Assembly (NCBI GenBank): GCA_043748015.1
Contig: JAYTOA010000050.1
Location: 1 to 11,845 of the forward strand
Reading direction: 5' to 3'
DNA length: 11,845 nucleotides
Origin: JAIBBG01 sp043748015
Lineage (GTDB): Bacteria; Bacteroidota; Bacteroidia; Flavobacteriales_D; Sanyastnellaceae
The notes below the pieces were generated by a model. It saw only the letters and a program-made list of their open reading frames with translations, was not told the DNA's origin and made no database searches. Both the position numbers and the translations under genes were made by a program. Positions within the stretch are counted from its first letter, which is position 1; each line of letters begins with the position of its first letter. Positions 7,555 to 11,845 of the stretch are shown piece after piece.

Positions 7555-8135
7555 TTACGTGATGGAATCCTATCATTCAACCAATTGTCAATCATCTGTA
7601 ATCCATAATTTGTCATGATACTTTCGGGATGAAACTGCACCCCGCACACGTCAAATTGTCTATGTCGCAAGGCCATTATCACACCGTCATTATCAGTTGC
7701 AGTCACTATCAATTCATTAGGAACTGAATTTTCATCTACGACCCATGAGTGATACCGGCCCACTTCAATAGTGGCGGGAATCCCTTTGAATAGTTGATCT
7801 TTAGAATCACATTTCACAGATGATGCTACACCGTGTTGCACAGTGTTCAGGTTGCGCAGTTTTCCGCCGAATGCTTCAGCAATAGCTTGATGTCCAAGGC
7901 AGACACCTAAAATGCTTTTTGACGAAGCATAAGTGCGTATTACCTCCATCGTGATTCCGGCATTCATTGGCAAGCCCGGCCCGGGTGATATGATGATTTT
8001 TTCGAATTGATCTGCTTCTTTTACGCTTATTGAATCATTTCGCACCACAGTAACCTCATGCTCGCTCACTTGTTCAATGCAGTGAAACAAGTTATAAGTG
8101 AAGGAGTCGTAGTTGTCTATGAGTAAAATCTTCAT
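7551..8135 (-). CDS. pabA: Aminodeoxychorismate/anthranilate synthase glutamine amidotransferase subunit (PabA/TrpG)
   Basis: A class I glutamine amidotransferase that releases ammonia from glutamine for a chorismate-aminating partner: PabB (folate) or TrpE (tryptophan). The 194 residues start with the family N-terminus MKILLIDNYDSFTYNL. They contain the oxyanion motif PGPGLP (51-56), nucleophile C79 in GVCLGHQ, and the H169/E171 pair in VQFHPES. The RYHSW motif (127-131) is typical of the PabA/TrpG clade. No trp, pabB or pabC gene is in the window, so pabA is chosen over trpG on weak grounds; many bacteria use one subunit for both pathways. An in-frame GTG at 8198 would add 21 residues without family similarity and is rejected. 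The gene diverges from carB, another glutamine-dependent enzyme, across about 200 nt. The alpha/beta hydrolase gene overlaps its stop by 4 nt. The function is secure; pathway choice is open. Confidence 0.9.
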   Translation of the reverse strand: MKILLIDNYDSFTYNLFHCIEQVSEHEVTVVRNDSISVKEADQFEKIIISPGPGLPMNAGITMEVIRTYASSKSILGVCLGHQAIAEAFGGKLRNLNTVQHGVASSVKCDSKDQLFKGIPATIEVGRYHSWVVDENSVPNELIVTATDNDGVIMALRHRQFDVCGVQFHPESIMTNYGLQMIDNWLNDRIPSRK

Positions 8136-8200
8136 ATACTTCGAAGCAAATAAACTTGTTGAGACGCGCAAACCAACGCCGATTCCTTGTTTATCCACAT
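8132..8200 (-). CDS. Possible 22-codon upstream ORF of pabA
   Basis: Reading leftward from the ATG at 8200, a short frame starts MWINKE and ends LLRSI. Its TGA (8134-8132) overlaps the pabA ATG (8135-8133) in an ATGA arrangement. Its ATG lies 6 nt after the proposed -7 box TAAATTTG. It has one Trp and no run of regulatory codons. The frame is also open further upstream, so the arrangement could be chance. I recognise no homolog. A translational-coupling leader is possible but unproven. Confidence 0.25.
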   Translation of the reverse strand: MWINKESALVCASQQVYLLRSI

Positions 8201-8206
8201 GGTGTT

Positions 8207-8239
8207 CAAATTTAGATAGCCATTGACAAAATCGGGCAA
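8207..8239 (-). promoter_or_regulatory. Predicted pabA promoter (TTG-N22-TAAATTTG)
   Basis: On the minus strand TAAATTTG (8214-8207) matches TAnnTTTG, and TTG (8239-8237) lies 22 nt upstream, within the 17-23 nt spacing known for Bacteroidota sigma-A promoters. Transcription would begin near 8203-8201, giving a leader of about 65-70 nt before the pabA ATG at 8135. Confidence 0.5.
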
Positions 8240-8253
8240 GTATCTTCGCCGCC

Positions 8254-8264
8254 GGTTAATAACC
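8254..8264. promoter_or_regulatory. Small palindrome in the pabA-carB divergent region
   Basis: GGTTA-A-TAACC is an 11-bp palindrome midway between the divergent starts, just upstream of the predicted pabA promoter. It is a possible operator, but such short palindromes arise by chance. Nearby, AGCGAAAGCGAAAG (about 8299-8312) is a short tandem repeat. I found no strong carB promoter; TCATTTTG (8274-8281) is one mismatch from the -7 consensus. Confidence 0.2.
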
Positions 8265-8333
8265 CTATAAGACTCATTTTGATTTAACTGACAGGCTAAG
8301 CGAAAGCGAAAGTTCCGGTCAGATAAAAAAAAA

Positions 8334-11150
8334 ATGCCCAAAGACAACTCAATTAAGTCGGTCCTCCTCATTGGTTCAGGACCCATCGTCATCGGTCAAG
8401 CATGTGAATTTGATTACGCAGGATCTCAGGCCGCACGCTCATTGCGTGAGGAAGGCATCGAGGTGACACTGATCAATAGCAACCCCGCAACTATCATGAC
8501 TGACAAGGTAGTGGCTGACAATGTTTATCTATTGCCATTGGAGGTTGATAGCATTCTAAAGATTCTTACAGAGCAGAAAATTGATGCAGTATTGCCAACC
8601 ATGGGTGGACAGACGGCCTTGAATCTCGCTATACAATGTGAAGAGATGGGTATCTGGGAAGAGCATGGTGTGCGCATGATTGGCGTAGATACCGGAGCGA
8701 TTGAGATCACAGAGAATCGAGAAGCGTTCAGAAAGTTGATGGGAAAGATTGGTGTTCCGATGGCACCTCAGCGCACTGCAAAGAGTTTTTTGGAAGGAAA
8801 AGAAATAGCGCAGGAGTTTGGCTTTCCAATTTGTATCCGACCATCGTACACACTTGGGGGAAGTGGGGCAGCGCTCGTACATCATCATGAGGATTTTGAT
8901 CATTTGCTTGACCGTGCACTTCACTTATCGCCTATACATGAAGTGATGATCGACAAAGCGTTGATGGGTTGGAAAGAGTTTGAATTAGAACTACTCAGAG
9001 ATTCGAATGACAATGTGGTAATCATCTGTTCCATAGAGAATTTTGATCCGATAGGAATTCATACCGGCGATAGTATAACAGTTGCTCCGGCGATGACGCT
9101 TTCCGACACAACTTATCAGCGAATGCGTGATATGGCCATCATGATGATGCGAGCCATAGGAAATTTTGCCGGTGGATGCAATGTCCAGTTTGCAGTGAGT
9201 CCTGATGAGAAGGAGGATATCATAGCCATCGAAATCAACCCACGTGTTTCGCGATCGTCGGCATTGGCGAGTAAAGCAACGGGTTATCCGATTGCAAAAA
9301 TTGCATCAAAGCTTGCCATAGGATATCATCTCGATGAATTGAAAAATCAAATTACAAAATCAACGTCGGCATTTTTTGAACCAACGCTGGATTATGTGAT
9401 AGTAAAAATTCCACGATGGAATTTCGACAAATTTCCCGGAAGCAATCGCGAACTCGGTCTTCAAATGAAGAGTGTTGGTGAAGTGATGGGCATAGGAAGA
9501 AGTTTTCAGGAAGCGCTGCAAAAGGCTTGTCAATCACTGGAGATAAAGCGCAATGGATTGGGGGCGGATGGCAGAGAGTTGCGCGATCAGGCACAATTGC
9601 TCGCATCCATTGAACGACCAAGCTGGAACAGATTGTTTCATGTTTATGACGCCATGAAGCTTGGGATTCCGTTAAAGACAATTCAGGAGAAGACACGCAT
9701 AGATGATTGGTTTCTGCGTCAGATTGAAGATATGATTCAGACCGAAAAACGGATTGAAAAATTTGACATCAATTCGATTCCTCGCGATGTGATGTTTGAA
9801 GCGAAACAAAAGGGTTATGCAGATCGACAGGTTGCTCACTTGCTGCGATGTCTCGAGAGTGAAGTGTATAAAAAGCGCAATGACATGGATATTCGTCGCG
9901 TTTATAAATTGGTGGATACATGTGCCGCTGAGTTTGAAGCCAAGACTCCTTATTACTACAGCACATTTGACGAAGAGAATGAGAGTGTTGTGAGTGACAA
10001 AAAGAAAGTCATCGTTCTTGGAAGCGGACCGAATAGAATTGGACAAGGAATTGAATTCGATTATTCGTGTGTTCATGGAGTGCTTGCCGCGAAAGAATGT
10101 GGCTATGAAACCATCATGATCAACTGCAATCCGGAGACAGTGTCAACGGATTTCGATACTGCAGATAAACTTTATTTCGAGCCTGTTTTCTGGGAGCATA
10201 TTTATGACATCATTCGTCATGAAAATCCTGTTGGAGTGATCGTTCAACTCGGCGGACAAACAGCTTTGAAACTTGCAGCGAAGTTGCACAAGTATGGTAT
10301 CAAGATCATTGGAACAGATTATCTCTCACTTGATCTAGCAGAAGATCGTGGAAGTTTTTCCAATTTACTTAAAGAGAACAATATTCCGTATCCGAAGTTT
10401 GGTGTAGTTGAAAATGCGGAGCAGGCAGTGGAGTTATCTCGCAGTCTTGGATTTCCGCTATTGGTCAGGCCGAGCTATGTTCTCGGTGGGCAAAAGATGA
10501 AGATCGTCATCAATGAAAAAGATCTCGAACAGCATGTGGTTGAGATATTGAAAGACATGCCCAACAATAAAATCCTGCTTGATCATTTTCTTGAAGGGGC
10601 AATTGAAGCCGAGGCCGACGCAATCTGTGATGGTGAAGATGTTTACATCATCGGCATTATGCAACACATCGAACCGGCAGGAATTCACAGTGGAGATTCA
10701 TATGCTGTTTTACCGCCCTATAATCTTGGCGATTTCGTTTTGACTCAAATCGATGAATACACGAGGACAATCGCCAAAGCACTGAAGACAGTTGGTTTGA
10801 TCAATATTCAATTTGCGATCAAGAATGATGAAGTGTTTATCATTGAGGCAAATCCGCGAGCAAGTCGCACTGTGCCTTTTATAGCTAAAGCATACGACGA
10901 GCCGTACGTGAATTATGCAACAAAGGTGATGTTAGGCGAAAAGAAATTGAAAGACTTTAATTTTTCTCCAAAGCGGAATGGATATGCAATTAAGATTCCA
11001 GTGTTCAGCTATGAGAAATTTCCTGAAGTGCAAAAAGAACTTGGACCGGAAATGAAAAGCACCGGTGAGGCAATAAGATTCATCAAAGATTTACGTGATC
11101 CGTTTTTCAGACAGATCTATTCAGAGCGCAACTTGTATTTGAGTAAGTAA
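8334..11150 (+). CDS. carB: Carbamoyl-phosphate synthase large subunit, short form lacking the allosteric domain
   Basis: Makes carbamoyl phosphate from bicarbonate, ATP and ammonia supplied by CarA, feeding pyrimidine and arginine synthesis in the cytoplasm. Two homologous halves are present. The N-terminal carboxyphosphate half (about 1-400) has IGSGPIVIGQACEFDYAGSQ at 13-32, IRPSYTLGGSG at 168-178, and metal/ATP residues E300 and N302 in IEINPRVSRSSA. A linker domain spans about 401-550. The carbamate-phosphorylating half (about 557-915) has LGSGPNRIGQGIEFDYSCVH (562-581), RPSYVLGG at 712-719, LLDHFLEGAIEAEADAICDG, and E838/N840 in IEANPRASR. At 938 residues it ends just after LGPEMKSTGEA, where the ~1073-residue E. 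coli protein continues into its MGS-like regulatory domain. No remnant of that domain follows in the 299-nt gap, so this looks like a true end. The ATG is preceded by a run of A. carA is not in the window. Confidence 0.96.
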   Translation: MPKDNSIKSVLLIGSGPIVIGQACEFDYAGSQAARSLREEGIEVTLINSNPATIMTDKVVADNVYLLPLEVDSILKILTEQKIDAVLPTMGGQTALNLAIQCEEMGIWEEHGVRMIGVDTGAIEITENREAFRKLMGKIGVPMAPQRTAKSFLEGKEIAQEFGFPICIRPSYTLGGSGAALVHHHEDFDHLLDRALHLSPIHEVMIDKALMGWKEFELELLRDSNDNVVIICSIENFDPIGIHTGDSITVAPAMTLSDTTYQRMRDMAIMMMRAIGNFAGGCNVQFAVSPDEKEDIIAIEINPRVSRSSALASKATGYPIAKIASKLAIGYHLDELKNQITKSTSAFFEPTLDYVIVKIPRWNFDKFPGSNRELGLQMKSVGEVMGIGRSFQEALQKACQSLEIKRNGLGADGRELRDQAQLLASIERPSWNRLFHVYDAMKLGIPLKTIQEKTRIDDWFLRQIEDMIQTEKRIEKFDINSIPRDVMFEAKQKGYADRQVAHLLRCLESEVYKKRNDMDIRRVYKLVDTCAAEFEAKTPYYYSTFDEENESVVSDKKKVIVLGSGPNRIGQGIEFDYSCVHGVLAAKECGYETIMINCNPETVSTDFDTADKLYFEPVFWEHIYDIIRHENPVGVIVQLGGQTALKLAAKLHKYGIKIIGTDYLSLDLAEDRGSFSNLLKENNIPYPKFGVVENAEQAVELSRSLGFPLLVRPSYVLGGQKMKIVINEKDLEQHVVEILKDMPNNKILLDHFLEGAIEAEADAICDGEDVYIIGIMQHIEPAGIHSGDSYAVLPPYNLGDFVLTQIDEYTRTIAKALKTVGLINIQFAIKNDEVFIIEANPRASRTVPFIAKAYDEPYVNYATKVMLGEKKLKDFNFSPKRNGYAIKIPVFSYEKFPEVQKELGPEMKSTGEAIRFIKDLRDPFFRQIYSERNLYLSK

Positions 11151-11180
11151 AATAATGATTCTCCAGAATTACCTCTAAGC

Positions 11181-11309
11181 AGATCGCTGACTTCGTTTCG
11201 GGATGACAACACGAGTCGTGAATATCGGTGACGGTGGGGCTCCGAAGGAGCCACACCGTCACCCCCACGTGAACATGTGCCTGTCATTCCGAAACGAAGT
11301 GAGGAATCT
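11181..11309. repeat. Nested inverted-repeat element downstream of carB
   Basis: Two 28-nt arms, 11181-11208 and 11282-11309, are inverted copies matching at 24 of 28 positions. The inner 19 nt (11190-11208 and 11282-11300) differ at one position, which still allows a G-U pair in RNA. Between them lie an 11-nt odd-centred palindrome (CACGA-G-TCGTG, 11210-11220) and a strong hairpin at 11227-11263. The right arm core TGTCATTCCGAAACGAAG is like intergenic palindromes that I recall being scattered in many copies in Bacteroidota and other genomes. There is no ORF inside, so it would be non-autonomous. The rest of the 299-nt gap 11151-11449 holds no gene that I can see. Confidence 0.8.
11227..11263 (+). 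terminator. Strong hairpin inside the repeat, possible carB transcript end or stabiliser
   Basis: GGTGACGGTG (11227-11236) pairs perfectly with CACCGTCACC (11254-11263), and GGCTCC (11238-11243) with GGAGCC (11247-11252). One G-A mismatch and a GAA loop complete a 16-bp GC-rich stem. It lies 77 nt after the carB stop. There is no T-run after it on either strand, so a classical intrinsic terminator is unlikely. RNA 3'-end protection or simply being the core of a repeat element is as plausible. Confidence 0.45.
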
Positions 11310-11426
11310 CCCTTGTGTCACGCGAAGCATCGCCTTTTACATTCATTCTCGTTGAGTAATCGCAAATTGATGACGATTGAAAAAGGAATACCAATGTCAA
11401 CTTGGAGGTAATTTTGGAGGATCACC

Positions 11427-11451
11427 AAAAGCATAAATTGTAGGTGCTTTT
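11427..11451. terminator. Bidirectional terminator-like stem between carB and the T9SS gene
   Basis: AAAAGCA (11427-11433) is complementary to TGCTTTT (11445-11451) across an 11-nt loop, so on both strands an A-tract precedes and a T-tract ends the stem. It overlaps by 2 nt the stop codon of the minus-strand gene ending at 11450 and could end transcription from either side. The stem is short and AT-rich. Confidence 0.4.
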
Positions 11452-11845
11452 ATTGTCTAATCAAGCCAATGGTTTTCACGTGATTTTGTGAAATCAATTT
11501 CAGTTGGTACAAACCGGCTGGATAAGATTTCATGTCGATGAATATGTTTCTCGATTCAATCGAACCAGCAAATCCATCCAACACCAATCTTCCGCCGGCA
11601 TCGTAAATTTTGTAGTCCAGTTTTTCACCGTGGAATCCATCAAGTTTCAAGTTGAATGATTCTGTGAATGGATTCGGCATCACTTGTACACTCCAATCAT
11701 AAATATTTTCTTCGATAGGAGTGATCATATTTGAAACGCTGGAGGTACAACCATGCGCATCTGTAATAACAGCGGCATAGTTTCCGTCGATTATCAAGTC
11801 TGTCAGGTCCTCGTCATTCGATACGAAATTCGAGGGGCCGTTCCA
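11450..11845 (-). CDS. T9SS surface protein with SprB-type repeat, C-terminal fragment
   Basis: The reading frame runs leftward from the window edge without a start, so this is the last 131 residues of a longer protein. The first visible segment reads WNGPSNFVSNDEDLTDL and continues through GNYAAVITDAHGCTSS. This has the spacing of the SprB/adhesin repeat: a Trp-x-Gly-Pro opening, an E/D-DL turn, then a GxYxxxxTDxxGC strand. A linker (ITPIEENIYDWSV) leads to a type A T9SS sorting domain with VMPNPFTESF, KIYDAGGRLV, a YPAGLYQLKL strand and a basic end. Such proteins are surface adhesins, some linked to gliding; SprB is the known example. That this one is a gliding adhesin is not shown. It is convergent with carB across the repeat-bearing gap. 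In-frame TTG 11797 falls in mid-repeat and is not a start. Confidence 0.85.
   Translation of the reverse strand, partial: WNGPSNFVSNDEDLTDLIIDGNYAAVITDAHGCTSSVSNMITPIEENIYDWSVQVMPNPFTESFNLKLDGFHGEKLDYKIYDAGGRLVLDGFAGSIESRNIFIDMKSYPAGLYQLKLISQNHVKTIGLIRQ

Noticed and set aside
8136..8198. N-terminal extension of PabA from GTG 8198
   Set aside because: The family N-terminus MKILLIDNYDSF begins exactly at ATG 8135; the extra 21 residues have no family match and include the predicted leader.
8132..8200. Tryptophan-type attenuator leader for a trpG gene
   Set aside because: Only one Trp codon is present, and I see no alternative terminator/antiterminator stems in the roughly 65-nt leader.
8274..8281. 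carB promoter box TCATTTTG
   Set aside because: One fixed position of TAnnTTTG is wrong and no -33 TTG lies at the expected spacing, so it is mentioned but not called as a promoter.
8201..8392. 86-codon minus-strand frame reaching into the carB start
   Set aside because: It crosses the divergent promoter region and the 5' end of carB antisense. Only its last 22 codons, after a promoter box, are kept as a low-confidence upstream ORF.
11151..11449. Frameshifted remainder of the CarB allosteric domain
   Set aside because: The gap is shorter than the domain would need (about 400 nt) and is filled by the inverted-repeat element. No domain-like peptide is apparent in it.

Overview
The window looks like ordinary chromosomal DNA from a member of the Bacteroidota, probably a flavobacterial or sphingobacterial/chitinophagal-type lineage. 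Four signs support this. Two proteins end in type IX secretion (T9SS) C-terminal sorting domains, and one of these also carries a SprB-type adhesin repeat. Three genes are preceded by matches to the Bacteroidota -7 promoter element TAnnTTTG. Clear Shine-Dalgarno sequences are absent before the starts I checked. The histidine kinase at the left edge has the 7TM-DISM junction common in this phylum.

Left block (1-2568, + strand): a three-gene signalling cassette. It holds the cytoplasmic part of a membrane histidine kinase (cut by the window edge), a receiver-histidine kinase hybrid, and a single-domain receiver whose start overlaps the previous stop (ATGA). It reads as a phosphorelay: sensor kinase, then REC-kinase, then a CheY-like output.

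Middle block (2755-6634, + strand): a single-pass membrane protein with three PASTA-like repeats, then 10 nt later a T9SS-exported protein of unknown function, then an RluD-type 23S rRNA pseudouridine synthase with its own promoter box hard against its start codon.

The minus-strand pair (8135 down to 6730) is a glutamine amidotransferase of the PabA/TrpG family, overlapping by 4 nt an alpha/beta hydrolase of unknown substrate. The amidotransferase has a plausible promoter and possibly a 22-codon upstream ORF whose stop overlaps its start. It diverges from carB (8334-11150, + strand), a CarB with both ATP-grasp halves but without the C-terminal allosteric domain.

Right end: the 299-nt gap 11151-11449 holds a nested inverted-repeat element (28-nt outer arms around a 37-nt hairpin) and a weak terminator-like stem. 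Beyond it, on the minus strand and running off the edge, is the C-terminus of a SprB-repeat/T9SS cell-surface protein.

I saw no tRNA, rRNA, CRISPR array, transposase or phage gene. Nothing here amounts to a clearly new multi-gene system. The points most worth a second look are the nested palindrome, the short CarB, the start-site architecture of rluD and pabA, and the pabA-hydrolase pairing.
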